Of a stretch of 64,000 nucleotides of DNA, positions 43,127 through 51,858 are shown piece by piece. Position numbers and translations under genes: made by a program. The notes under the pieces were generated by a model, which was given only the letters and a program-made list of their open reading frames with translations, made no database searches and was not told where the DNA came from. Source of the stretch: GYS-P2D sp964489125 (GTDB lineage: Bacteria > Bacteroidota > Bacteroidia > Chitinophagales > Saprospiraceae); assembly GCA_964489125.1 (NCBI GenBank), contig CAZAXY010000001.1:1-64000 (forward strand). Reading direction: 5' to 3'. How positions within the stretch are numbered: position 1 is the first letter of the stretch; every line of letters begins with the position of its first letter.

Positions 43127-45448
43127 CTATAAATTTTTGCTAAACCAATCCTTTACCGAAGCTTCAGCCTGCTTCATGTTAGGAGTGAACGAGTTGTTTT
43201 CAGCGCCTTGATAATCAAGGTAAGATGGGAACTTCCACCATAGTATACCACCACACCACTCTTGATCCTGGATCCCTTCAAAGATTACTTGATAGCATAA
43301 GTCTTGATGTGAGGCATTAAAAGAATCGTCTCCTTCTGCGTGTGGGTTTTTCCAAGGCGCTTCGATACTTCTGAAGCCAATCTCCGTAAAAACAATTGGT
43401 TTTTGATGAGATCTATATACCTTCTTAATTTTACTCTTTACTCCTTCAAAATTTTTGGTCAATTCTCGCTTGCTCGGATTATCCTGTTTGCTTAAGGGAT
43501 AGTAGCAGTTCAAGCCTATGAAATCGAGTTCATCCCAAAATCCAACTTTTTCAAACTCATCACCCCAGTTAGCAGAGTAGGTTAACTGACCTTGGTATAC
43601 CTTACGTACATTCCTGATGATCTGGCGCCATTCGTCTTCATGAGAAAGGGTAGCTTTAACAAATTCTACTCCCACCGACAACATATCGATTTCATGAATT
43701 TCTGCCAGTAATGCATAATGGATGATCCAATCATTGTAATACTTGAAGAACGAGTCCCAATCTTCTTCACTCTTCATTTTTACATCACCAGGCCAAGATC
43801 CTCTAAACCAGATCTGCGGTTTCAACATAGTGGCCATTCCTTGCTGATTAGCCACATAAGCAGAGTGAATCACTCCTTGATCATTTTCTTGGCCAGGGCG
43901 ATTGGGGATAGGCAATGGATTAGGTGACTGCGGGTCCCTCATGTATGAGTAGGGCACAATCGCAATGGCATTAGCGCCTAATTCTGATTGCTTATGTATA
44001 GCTTGACTTGCAAGATTGGATAGATAGCCGTTAAAGATACGATACCCCTCATGGGCAAAATTAAAACCTTGCAGATAAGAAGTCTGCTTAAAATTTCGCT
44101 TCTTCTGTGGATATCTGGTTGGAAGCTCCGAGAGAAACTCGCGCCACATCGGATTTAATCCTTCTATGTCCTCAGTAGTAGGTGACCAAGAGTTGTATCG
44201 CTCAAGAAATTGCTCTTTACCAACCAAATTCAGAAGAAAATCAACTAGGACGCCAGACATAGATTCTCTAAGCAATGTTGATTCTCGATCATGTGCTTCG
44301 TGATTGAATAATTCAGTTAGACTCATTTTATATCCAGATTCCACGAGGCGAGCAGCCCAGTAGTGATACCCTTCTCTTTGCCATTGATCAGTGAATTTTA
44401 TACCCATACCTAATTCGAGTATGGATGCTTTAGGTTTGCCAAGTAGAGACCTCAGGATGAGTAGATTTTCTTTTTCAATGAAGTTCTTTTCATACTGATC
44501 ATTGATAATGGTGTAACAAGCATTTTCTTTAAAATTCACATGAGCTTGAGCACTATTAGACTGATGTAATGCCTTTTCCTCCGCAGATGGGTAGATATGA
44601 TATGAAATCTTAGGAAGATCCGATTGTTTCCCCACAAATTCTTTGATGGATGTGATTTTTGCTTCAAGTTTTTGCCCTATTTTTTTTAGCTCGCCATCGC
44701 TTAACTCATCGTTATAGTTAGCAATACTATAAATAGCTGTCTGAAGAATCTCCACCTCATCATCACCAAATTCAAAAACAAGATCAGGCCTGATGTTCCA
44801 TGCATTATCGAATGCCCCAATTGTAGTTTTGACAGTATTGCGGTAGACGACATAGTCAAAGCTTGCCCAATTGAACCCTATGCCAGATTGCAGAGACTGT
44901 TCAAACAGATGATAAACCGCCTCATCGTCGTTTCCAGTTATGACAGTCAATGGCAGAATAGATTGGGTGGGATTAGGATAGTTATACATGGCAAGAACTG
45001 ATTGCTTATCGGTATAGGTCTTGTCTAGTATCTTGAAGCCATCGGCATCAATACCTATAGGAAGACTTTGCCCTATATCTGCTATTAAGGGAACAGATCT
45101 CGGGGTGCCAACCAGGTAAACTATTTTGTCTTCAATATCTGCCGCTTTGATGCTGCTGGCTTGTTCAAAGCGGATTTTTAACTGTTGTTGGGCCTCTGAA
45201 GAAATTGTTTGTTTAAATTCCTTGATGACCGCCTCGTACTTGGCAGATATATCTTCGTCATTAGAACCGTAGATCACTATAATCTCACTGTTGCCGTATG
45301 CACTATACAGTTGCCATCTGCTGGGCGGATCATTATCTACTTGTGTCGATATCAAGGAAGGGTTTAGAGTGGCGACATTGTTTTGTTGATTGCACCTTGA
45401 GTTACCAAGCCCGAGAATTAAAACTATAAAAGTTGCGATCTTGATCAT
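43127..45448 (-). CDS. Exported multidomain protein with C-terminal GH113-like TIM barrel
   Basis: A 773-residue protein with an N-terminal signal peptide (IKIATFIVLILGLGNSRC; possibly lipidated at Cys19, but the -1 Arg is atypical). The C-terminal 320 residues resemble glycoside hydrolase family 113-like TIM barrels: GFNFAHEGY, an ANAIAIVPYSYM strand, LSVGVEFVKAT with a candidate acid Glu, LDFIGLNCYYPLS, KPIVFTEIGFRS with a candidate nucleophile Glu, and GILWWKF. The first about 430 residues contain a region (LELGMGIKFTDQWQREGYHYWAARL) whose pattern recalls peptidase-MA domains without the HExxH. Substrate unknown; beta-mannan or another polysaccharide is only a possibility. Confidence 0.7.
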   Translation of the reverse strand: MIKIATFIVLILGLGNSRCNQQNNVATLNPSLISTQVDNDPPSRWQLYSAYGNSEIIVIYGSNDEDISAKYEAVIKEFKQTISSEAQQQLKIRFEQASSIKAADIEDKIVYLVGTPRSVPLIADIGQSLPIGIDADGFKILDKTYTDKQSVLAMYNYPNPTQSILPLTVITGNDDEAVYHLFEQSLQSGIGFNWASFDYVVYRNTVKTTIGAFDNAWNIRPDLVFEFGDDEVEILQTAIYSIANYNDELSDGELKKIGQKLEAKITSIKEFVGKQSDLPKISYHIYPSAEEKALHQSNSAQAHVNFKENACYTIINDQYEKNFIEKENLLILRSLLGKPKASILELGMGIKFTDQWQREGYHYWAARLVESGYKMSLTELFNHEAHDRESTLLRESMSGVLVDFLLNLVGKEQFLERYNSWSPTTEDIEGLNPMWREFLSELPTRYPQKKRNFKQTSYLQGFNFAHEGYRIFNGYLSNLASQAIHKQSELGANAIAIVPYSYMRDPQSPNPLPIPNRPGQENDQGVIHSAYVANQQGMATMLKPQIWFRGSWPGDVKMKSEEDWDSFFKYYNDWIIHYALLAEIHEIDMLSVGVEFVKATLSHEDEWRQIIRNVRKVYQGQLTYSANWGDEFEKVGFWDELDFIGLNCYYPLSKQDNPSKRELTKNFEGVKSKIKKVYRSHQKPIVFTEIGFRSIEAPWKNPHAEGDDSFNASHQDLCYQVIFEGIQDQEWCGGILWWKFPSYLDYQGAENNSFTPNMKQAEASVKDWFSKNL

Positions 45449-45582
45449 AGCTCCTGTTAATTATTACCTAATATCTACAATCTTTACTTATAAGAGCACA
45501 GCTGAGAATCAACAATTAGCTAAATGTCACCATCTAACATACCAGGCATCTCTAAACTAAATTGAAGCCTTGCAGCAACTCA

Positions 45583-46719
45583 TTAGTAATTACTAATACC
45601 CTTAGGTAATGAGAAATAAAATATTGTGCCGCCTCCTGGATTAGCCTTATGACTGATGGTACCGCCGTGCAAACTTGCTATTCTCTTGCATATAGATAAT
45701 CCAACACCATTTCCTTCATAATCTTCTTTAGTGCTTAATCGTTCGAATGGCTGAAAGATTAGATGCGAAAACTTTGGATCTATACCGATTCCATTATCAA
45801 CTACTTCTACGTACCATTCTTCTTCCCTTTCTTCAACTGATACTTTGATTTTGGGCTGCTTATTTTGGTTAAACTTTATGCCATTCACTATCAGATTAGT
45901 AAACAGCATCTTCAATTTATCTCGGTGACACACAATCGTACCTTCTTCAATATCAATCTCTAATTGTGCGTTTTCTTCCTTGAGCAGTGGCCCTAAATCT
46001 AACCTGACCTGATTTATAAGCTCTGCAATAGAGGCTTCTTCAAAATCATTTCTTGTTTTATCTATTCTTGAGTAGGTCATTATTTGATCTACCAAAGAAG
46101 ACATACGCTTAGCGCCCTCTGAAATTATATTTAAGTAATCATTGCCCTCATCCCCTAATAGGGGAGCATATTTTTTATTGAGCAATCCAGAAAATCCAGC
46201 AATCATTCTTAAGGGTTCCTGCAAATCATGGGAGGTTGCGTAAGCAAATTGCTCAAGGTCTTGATTAATCATTTCAAGCTTGGAATTGAGAGATTTCAGA
46301 TTATTGTTATTAGCCTGCAATTCAAGCTCCATGTTTTTCCGCTCAGTGATGTCTTCGTAGGTTCCAAGTATCCCAATGATATCGCCACTCTTATTACTGA
46401 GTGGCACTTTGCTTGTACGAATCCATTTTGTCTCTCCATTATTGATGGTCATAGGCTCCTCAAAGTTCAGTTGAACCTGGCCAGATTCCATCACCTCTTT
46501 ATCGATTTTTCTAAAGTAGTCGGATTCTTCTTTACTCCATGGCAGATCATAGTCACTTTTGCCTATTATCTCGTCGGTTGAGGACAGACCGGCAGACTCA
46601 GCAAAATTCTTGTTGCAACCCTGATAGATGCTTTCGGTATTTTTCCAGAAGACAAATGATGGTATGTTGTCCATCACGAGTTTGAGAAATTCTTCGTTCT
46701 TTAATTGATTCTTTATCAT
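45583..46719 (-). CDS. PAS-domain histidine kinase
   Basis: A 378-residue cytoplasmic sensor kinase with no TM segment. Order: PAS domain (about 10-125, PSFVFWKNTESIYQGCNKNF), PAC-like DITERK, a short coiled coil (130-160), HisKA with the phosphorylated His164 in ATSHDLQEPLRMIAGF, and HATPase_c with the N-box INGIKFNQN, VDNGIGIDPKF and GNGVGLSICKRI. No receiver domain and no neighbouring response regulator, so its partner is encoded elsewhere. The PAS ligand is unknown. Confidence 0.93.
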   Translation of the reverse strand: MIKNQLKNEEFLKLVMDNIPSFVFWKNTESIYQGCNKNFAESAGLSSTDEIIGKSDYDLPWSKEESDYFRKIDKEVMESGQVQLNFEEPMTINNGETKWIRTSKVPLSNKSGDIIGILGTYEDITERKNMELELQANNNNLKSLNSKLEMINQDLEQFAYATSHDLQEPLRMIAGFSGLLNKKYAPLLGDEGNDYLNIISEGAKRMSSLVDQIMTYSRIDKTRNDFEEASIAELINQVRLDLGPLLKEENAQLEIDIEEGTIVCHRDKLKMLFTNLIVNGIKFNQNKQPKIKVSVEEREEEWYVEVVDNGIGIDPKFSHLIFQPFERLSTKEDYEGNGVGLSICKRIASLHGGTISHKANPGGGTIFYFSLPKGISNY

Positions 46720-46760
46720 CTGGACTTAAAGCATTGAGAACACACAATTTTTACATACGT

Positions 46761-46768
46761 CAAATTTA
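46761..46768 (-). promoter_or_regulatory. Bacteroidota-type -7 promoter element (TAAATTTG)
   Basis: A perfect TAnnTTTG match on the minus strand, 41 nt before the ATG of the PAS histidine kinase. Confidence 0.4.
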
Positions 46769-46845
46769 ACTTTTTAGATGATGTCTACATATGTACTTAA
46801 ATGATAAATGATGTGTCCTTGCCATCTTAAATGGCCTGTGCAAGG

Positions 46846-48237
46846 CTATTTTTTGTAATCTACAATACCTTTTATTGTTTGTTGATTGATTCGGCTCGCC
46901 GTAGGGTAGGCATACACCTTCTTGATAAAATCATCTAAGCAAAGATCTGTGATTGTAGCTAAGTGCAATTCTTGCATGATATCTCCTGCCATCGGCGCAA
47001 TCAAGGATCCACCCAATATCTTTCTATTGGACTTGTTACGATCTCTTGTGACGAATAAGGTCATCTTGCCATAACCGTAATCTCCTGTGATAGCTCTGTC
47101 GTCCCGACTAAAATCTTGATCCTGACGCCAGTAAGAAATCTTGTTTTCTTTGAGATATTCTTCACTAAATCCAAAAGTAGCAATCTCCGGATCTGTAAAT
47201 GTCACCCATGACAATCCCTTGACATGATGCTTTCTATCAAACATACTCTTGAAATTATGTCGCAGCAAATTCACATGTTTTTCGGCTCCATGAGAGAATT
47301 GATATGATCCAACTGCATCACCAACAACATAGATATGCTTCTGACTGGTCTGTAGATAGTCATTGACTTTAATCTTCTTTCGATCAGTTAATTCTACTCG
47401 TGCATTTTCCAATTTTAAGGAGGAGTGATTTAGCCCGCGACCGATGGCTAGCAGGCATGCATCAAAAGATATCGAACGCTCCTTCTTTGTGGCCTTCTCT
47501 TCGATTATTGCCGTATTCTCATCGCTGAAATGTTTTAAATCGTGTCCTAAGATGATTTCTATTCCTTCACGTGCAAGCCTGTCCTCTAGTATATGACTCA
47601 TCTCTTCGCGTTCTTTTCGAAGTATTCGGTCACCCCGATCTAATAAACTGACCTGAGTACCTAGGCGCTGGAATACCTGAGCCATCTCGCAACCTATTGG
47701 ACCGCCACCTACTACCAACAGGCGATCGGGAAGTGATTTCAGCTCATAAAACAATGTCTCATTGGTATAGTATTGTATTTGGCCTAAACCTTTAAATGGG
47801 ATTACTCGTGGATGGGATCCAGTGCAGATAAAGAAGTATTCAGCTTGATATTGCTCACCAGCAACTTCAATACTGTGATTATCTACGAAGTGTGCCTCAC
47901 CTATGACCAAGTGTTCTCCATTTGATCTAAGATATTCAGCACTCTCATGAGCTCTGATAACTGCTTGCTTTTCATGAACATAGCTGATCACTTTAGACCA
48001 ATCCGCTATTCCGCTCACCGAGAGTCCGAACTCTGTGGCATTCCTTGCGCCCTGAAATTGCTTAGCGACATATATTAGAGCTTTACTCGGAACACAACCA
48101 AAATTGAGACAGTCACCACCAATGTTGTTTTCATCCTTATCAACGATCATCGCAGACCAGCCCATTTCTTTCGCCAAACCGAGACATCCTAATCCTGCTG
48201 AACCAGCACCAATGATAATCGCATCATATTTTTTCAT
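46846..48237 (-). CDS. Pyridine nucleotide-disulfide oxidoreductase (MerA/Lpd-like)
   Basis: A 463-residue flavoprotein. The FAD-binding GAGSAGLG is at the N terminus and the redox-active disulfide is Cys43/Cys48 in GGDCLNFGCVPSK. An NAD(P)-binding VVGGGPIGCEMAQVFQRLG, the FAD GDAVGS and a C-terminal dimerisation domain follow. In dihydrolipoamide dehydrogenase the C-terminal motif has a catalytic His before Pro; here it reads YAYPTASRINQ, with Tyr, a change also seen in mercuric-reductase-type proteins. There is no N-terminal HMA domain and no C-terminal Cys pair, so mercury reduction is not supported. Physiological substrate unknown. Confidence 0.88.
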   Translation of the reverse strand: MKKYDAIIIGAGSAGLGCLGLAKEMGWSAMIVDKDENNIGGDCLNFGCVPSKALIYVAKQFQGARNATEFGLSVSGIADWSKVISYVHEKQAVIRAHESAEYLRSNGEHLVIGEAHFVDNHSIEVAGEQYQAEYFFICTGSHPRVIPFKGLGQIQYYTNETLFYELKSLPDRLLVVGGGPIGCEMAQVFQRLGTQVSLLDRGDRILRKEREEMSHILEDRLAREGIEIILGHDLKHFSDENTAIIEEKATKKERSISFDACLLAIGRGLNHSSLKLENARVELTDRKKIKVNDYLQTSQKHIYVVGDAVGSYQFSHGAEKHVNLLRHNFKSMFDRKHHVKGLSWVTFTDPEIATFGFSEEYLKENKISYWRQDQDFSRDDRAITGDYGYGKMTLFVTRDRNKSNRKILGGSLIAPMAGDIMQELHLATITDLCLDDFIKKVYAYPTASRINQQTIKGIVDYKK

Positions 48238-48456
48238 ATCTCAAAGAAAGTTAAATTGATAGAAACTCTTTGCTTTAGTAACAGAAGGTGAAAAGGACAT
48301 CAAAATATCATATAAATTTCTATTAAATTTAAATCACAGAACTAAGCCTTAACAGCATAAGCATTATCACATTTAGGTTGGTTCTTAGTGGATAGGCGGT
48401 CATGGTTCAGCATTCCGAGAATTGTGATTCTTGTATAGCATCAATTCCCATTGTAG

Positions 48457-49926
48457 ATGGACATTCAAAAGTCGATACAATTCATTGCATCTTTGGAGCT
48501 TGCTCAAACAAATAAATGGAACATAAGGCATGTTTTCAGCAGTGCTAAGGACATTGATATTTTAATTCCTCTACTCGCATCAGTGGTGCTGTCAGTAATA
48601 TTTTCGGCTCAGCCGTATCTAAATTTATACGATGAGCGCTTTCATGCTTTAGTAGCTAAAAATCTGACCTATGATTGGTTAACACCTAGCTTGTATCGGA
48701 TTCCACATCTGGATTACGACATGATCGCTTGGTGGTCTAATCATATCTGGTTGAGTAAACCCATATTGCCACTCTGGTTGACTTCATTATCCATCAAGTT
48801 GTTCGGTGTTCATGTATATTCTCTTAGAGTGATTTCGATTATTGCTCACTGCGTATCTGTGGCGCTCACATATCGTATTGGGCGTCGATTCTTTAGTAAA
48901 GAGGTGGGTGTACTTGCGGCGCTTCTATATGGCACTAATCATATGCTCTTAGGCGTGACAGGAGGGCATATCTCATCAGACTTATGTGAGGCACTCTTCT
49001 TAGTGTCGTCTTACGGTGCGATATATGGTGCTTTGTCCTATAAACTAAATGTCAGAGCCATCTTGATCATGGCGTTGTTACTTGTGATAAGTTTTCATTG
49101 CAAGTACATAGCTGCTTTGCTTCCTACCGTAATTGTGATTGCAATAATCGTAGTGAGATCATCCTGCCTACCATACGACCATATCAGTTTGCTCCTGGCA
49201 TTATTCCTTTTAGGTATTGCGCCTTGGCTTATGTTTTTATGGAGTCGCTATCCACAGGAAACAGAATTACTTTTTTCAACGTGGTTGAATATCAGTACAG
49301 ATCATAATAGCCCTCATGTTCAACCATGGTACTTCTATTTTAAGTCCTTCGGTTTCGTCTTTGGATTTAGCTCACTTATGATGATCACGATTTACTATCT
49401 ACGCTCTCTGACCGTGAGCTTATCAAAAAACGCCTTGACATTAGGGCTTTGGATCTTCATTCCCATCCTATTACTGAGCCTATCTATGGTTAAGCGAAAT
49501 ACATACTTATTGATATGTGCTCCAGCCGTTTCGATCATACTGTCAGAGATATATTATTCTATTATGAAATGGGAGCCATGGAGAAGCCTAAAATCACTGA
49601 AATTTATGATACATCTAGTTGCACTATGCATTATTATAGGGCCAATGATGACAACAGGATCTAAGCTCACTGTGATCCAGAATGTACCAGTTGAAAGACT
49701 TAAATCAATGGAGGTGGCCAGCGTAATAAATGCTACAGACTTTGACCCGAATACTACCATCGTGTTTAAGGAGGACTATCCCATAGAGTTTATGTTTTAC
49801 CATGATCTTATGGCTTATCACAATGACCCGTCGTTAGCAGACTTTCAAGCATATCGCAAGCGAGGGTTTACATTACTCTATAGGGATGGAATAGAATTGA
49901 AAATCTTATTACCAGAAAATTTATGA
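48457..49926 (+). CDS. GT39/ArnT-type membrane glycosyltransferase
   Basis: A 489-residue multi-pass membrane protein with about eleven hydrophobic segments. The first periplasmic loop contains the acidic pair LYDERFHALVAKNL that is typical of protein-mannosyltransferase and ArnT-like lipid-linked-sugar transferases, followed by WLSKPILPLWLTSLSIKLFG. The acceptor is unknown. It stands alone. The stop codon lies only 4 bp from a truncated IS3 orfA on the other strand, so the original C terminus may have been altered by an IS-related deletion. Confidence 0.85.
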   Translation: MDIQKSIQFIASLELAQTNKWNIRHVFSSAKDIDILIPLLASVVLSVIFSAQPYLNLYDERFHALVAKNLTYDWLTPSLYRIPHLDYDMIAWWSNHIWLSKPILPLWLTSLSIKLFGVHVYSLRVISIIAHCVSVALTYRIGRRFFSKEVGVLAALLYGTNHMLLGVTGGHISSDLCEALFLVSSYGAIYGALSYKLNVRAILIMALLLVISFHCKYIAALLPTVIVIAIIVVRSSCLPYDHISLLLALFLLGIAPWLMFLWSRYPQETELLFSTWLNISTDHNSPHVQPWYFYFKSFGFVFGFSSLMMITIYYLRSLTVSLSKNALTLGLWIFIPILLLSLSMVKRNTYLLICAPAVSIILSEIYYSIMKWEPWRSLKSLKFMIHLVALCIIIGPMMTTGSKLTVIQNVPVERLKSMEVASVINATDFDPNTTIVFKEDYPIEFMFYHDLMAYHNDPSLADFQAYRKRGFTLLYRDGIELKILLPENL

Positions 49927-49930
49927 GAGT

Positions 49931-50026
49931 ACCTAATTCCCGGCTAATCTCATCAACAGAACGACCAGACTCGTTCTCCTTTAAGGCCTTAATAATCTGA
50001 CTCTCATTGAATTTACTTCTCTTCAT
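49931..50026 (-). mobile_element. 5' remnant of an IS3-family transposase orfA
   Basis: From ATG 50026 the minus strand encodes MKRSKFNESQIIKALKENE then SGRSVDEISRELG, the start of the helix-turn-helix OrfA of IS3-family elements (IS407-like). After codon 32 the similarity stops at 49931. The frame then runs into the glycosyltransferase gene. No orfB and no second IS end is visible, so this is a dead remnant. In the rest of the 367-bp gap 49927-50293 I see a 10-bp inverted repeat just upstream and nothing else I can support. Confidence 0.85.
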
Positions 50027-50027
50027 A

Positions 50028-50058
50028 ACAGTTTAAATTTGATGCATTTTTAAACTGT
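50028..50058. repeat. Inverted repeat before the orfA remnant
   Basis: ACAGTTTAAA (50028-50037) is repeated in perfect inversion as TTTAAACTGT (50049-50058), with an 11-bp spacer. It lies immediately upstream of the orfA start, within what was probably the IS left end, and may be an operator or promoter part of the element. Confidence 0.55.
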
Positions 50059-50293
50059 ATTAATTTTTCATAGGGCTACACTGGGATGACAGAATATTTC
50101 TTCTTGCCTCTACATAACAAAACACTGAAAAAAGACAAGTACATCTTATTTCGAACTATCCGATCTAAACATATTCTAAATCAGCTAACTATAAGCATTG
50201 ACTTATCTTTATGATATTAAACAATGGACTTATCATCTTGACTACGACAATGAGATCAATAGTAATAATCAAGCATACTAATCGTGGAGTTCT

Positions 50294-51004
50294 ATGAATA
50301 TACTTCCCTATGGCTCCAATGCACTATTAATAAAATTAGATGGTGGTCTCTCTAATCAGAATTTATCTACCATTAAACACATTACTACGCTCCTTGAACA
50401 GCGATACTTCGATCAGATTATTGATCTAATCCCTGCCTACAACTCTATGCTTGTTCGCTACAATTCTGATATGCTGAGTTATGATGAAATCAGTGCTTAT
50501 GTGGCTGATATAAACCACACTGATGAAATAGAAGGCGACTATAGAAAATTGGAGATTCCAGCCTGTTTTCATTCAAGCTTTGCGCTTGATCAAACCAGAG
50601 TAGTGGCGCATTGTGGTAAACCAATCGAGGATATCAGGCGATTACTCTTGAAGAATACTTATCAAGTTCATATGATGGGCTTCCTACCTGGATTTGCTTT
50701 TATGGCAAGTTTAGATGATGCGATTCGCTGCCCTCGTCTATCATCACCGCGTAAGGAAGTGCCTGCGGGCTCCTTGGCTATAACCGGCGAACAAATTGGA
50801 ATCTACCCTGTCAATAGCCCCGGGGGATGGAATATCATTGGTCATTGCCCAGTGGACGTATTTGATGCGCATCGTGAGGAGCCAAGCTTATTGAGAGCCT
50901 ATGATCGGATAAGCTACAAGCCAATTACTCTTGAAGAACACCGTCATATTTCTAACCTGTGTGTCTATAAGAAATATGACTATAATCAACTTGTCGAATC
51001 ATGA
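50294..51004 (+). CDS. pxpB: 5-oxoprolinase subunit B (KipI family)
   Basis: A 236-residue member of the KipI family, PxpB of the three-subunit 5-oxoprolinase. It has the N-terminal ILPYGSNALLIKL, the conserved VHMMGFLPGFAFMASLD, CPRLSSPRKEVPAGSLAITGEQIGIYP and NSPGGWNIIG. It overlaps pxpC by 4 bp (ATGA). Bacillus KipI was first described as a kinase inhibitor, but the paired PxpC and the pxpA gene elsewhere in the window support the 5-oxoprolinase role. Confidence 0.94.
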   Translation: MNILPYGSNALLIKLDGGLSNQNLSTIKHITTLLEQRYFDQIIDLIPAYNSMLVRYNSDMLSYDEISAYVADINHTDEIEGDYRKLEIPACFHSSFALDQTRVVAHCGKPIEDIRRLLLKNTYQVHMMGFLPGFAFMASLDDAIRCPRLSSPRKEVPAGSLAITGEQIGIYPVNSPGGWNIIGHCPVDVFDAHREEPSLLRAYDRISYKPITLEEHRHISNLCVYKKYDYNQLVES

Positions 51005-51858
51005 TTGTTGACATCATTAAATCTGGCTTATATACCACTCTTCAAGATGTAGGCAGAATTGGATGTGCTCATGAGGGAATTCCGCAGGGCGGAGCTATGG
51101 ACTTAGAGAGTTATGAGCTTTGCAATACGATCGTAGGAAATAGTGCTTCTGAGCCGGTGATAGAATGCACGATGATGGGGCCTACAATCTTGTTTCATAG
51201 CACTGCTGTAATGGTTGTTACAGGTTCAGATCTGTCTCCAATTATCAACAAAATACCTATAGAATTAAATAAAACTGTTGTTGTTAATGCTGGAGAGCAG
51301 CTCAGTTTTGGTCGGTTAAAGTATGGATGTCGTTGCTATATAGGAATTGCTGGTCAATGGGATGTCAATCGCTGGAAGGGTAGTGTCAGCCCATTAATAT
51401 ATGGTGAAGTGCTAACCGAAAATATTCTTAAGAATGGATCACAGATAAATATCAATACAGAACGTCCTAGTGAGCATCCTATCATTGATATACATGAAAG
51501 TATATCGCATGACCCAACTCATCAGTTAGTGCTGTATAAAGGGCCTGAATATGGACTATTCTCTGAATTGGCTCGTGAGCAATTTTTAGCAACGACCTAC
51601 ACAGTCAACAATGCATCTAATCGGATGGGGTACAGACTCGATGGCCTAGAACTGAACATAAATCATATACCACCAATGGTCTCGTCGGGTGTTTTACCTG
51701 GCACTATTCAGATCACTTCTGCTGGCACGCCTATCATCCTTGGACGTGATGCTCAGACTATAGGCGGCTATCCACGCATAGGTGTATTATCTGAAGCTTC
51801 ATTAAATCAGATGGCACATATAAAGCCTAATGATATAGTGACATTTAGGCTTATCTAA
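51001..51858 (+). CDS. pxpC: 5-oxoprolinase subunit C (KipA family)
   Basis: A 285-residue biotin-dependent-carboxyltransferase-like protein of the KipA/PxpC family. It begins with IIKSGLYTTLQDVGRIG, has GIPQGGAMDLESYELCN, CTMMGPTILF, GLFSELAREQFLATTYTV and the conserved C-terminal TPIILGRDAQTIGGYPRIGVL. It is slightly shorter than the roughly 310 residues of E. coli PxpC. Overlaps pxpB by 4 bp and ends with an 8-bp overlap on the convergent trpA. Confidence 0.94.
   Translation: MIVDIIKSGLYTTLQDVGRIGCAHEGIPQGGAMDLESYELCNTIVGNSASEPVIECTMMGPTILFHSTAVMVVTGSDLSPIINKIPIELNKTVVVNAGEQLSFGRLKYGCRCYIGIAGQWDVNRWKGSVSPLIYGEVLTENILKNGSQININTERPSEHPIIDIHESISHDPTHQLVLYKGPEYGLFSELAREQFLATTYTVNNASNRMGYRLDGLELNINHIPPMVSSGVLPGTIQITSAGTPIILGRDAQTIGGYPRIGVLSEASLNQMAHIKPNDIVTFRLI

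Noticed and set aside
46846..48237. Annotation as mercuric reductase with a mer operon
   Set aside because: No HMA domain, no C-terminal Cys pair and no merR, merT or merP gene nearby.
50086..50214. 42-codon frame between the IS remnant and pxpB
   Set aside because: It begins MTEYFFLPLHNKT but shows no recognisable domain, signal or ribosome-binding context; length is within chance for this A/T-rich gap.
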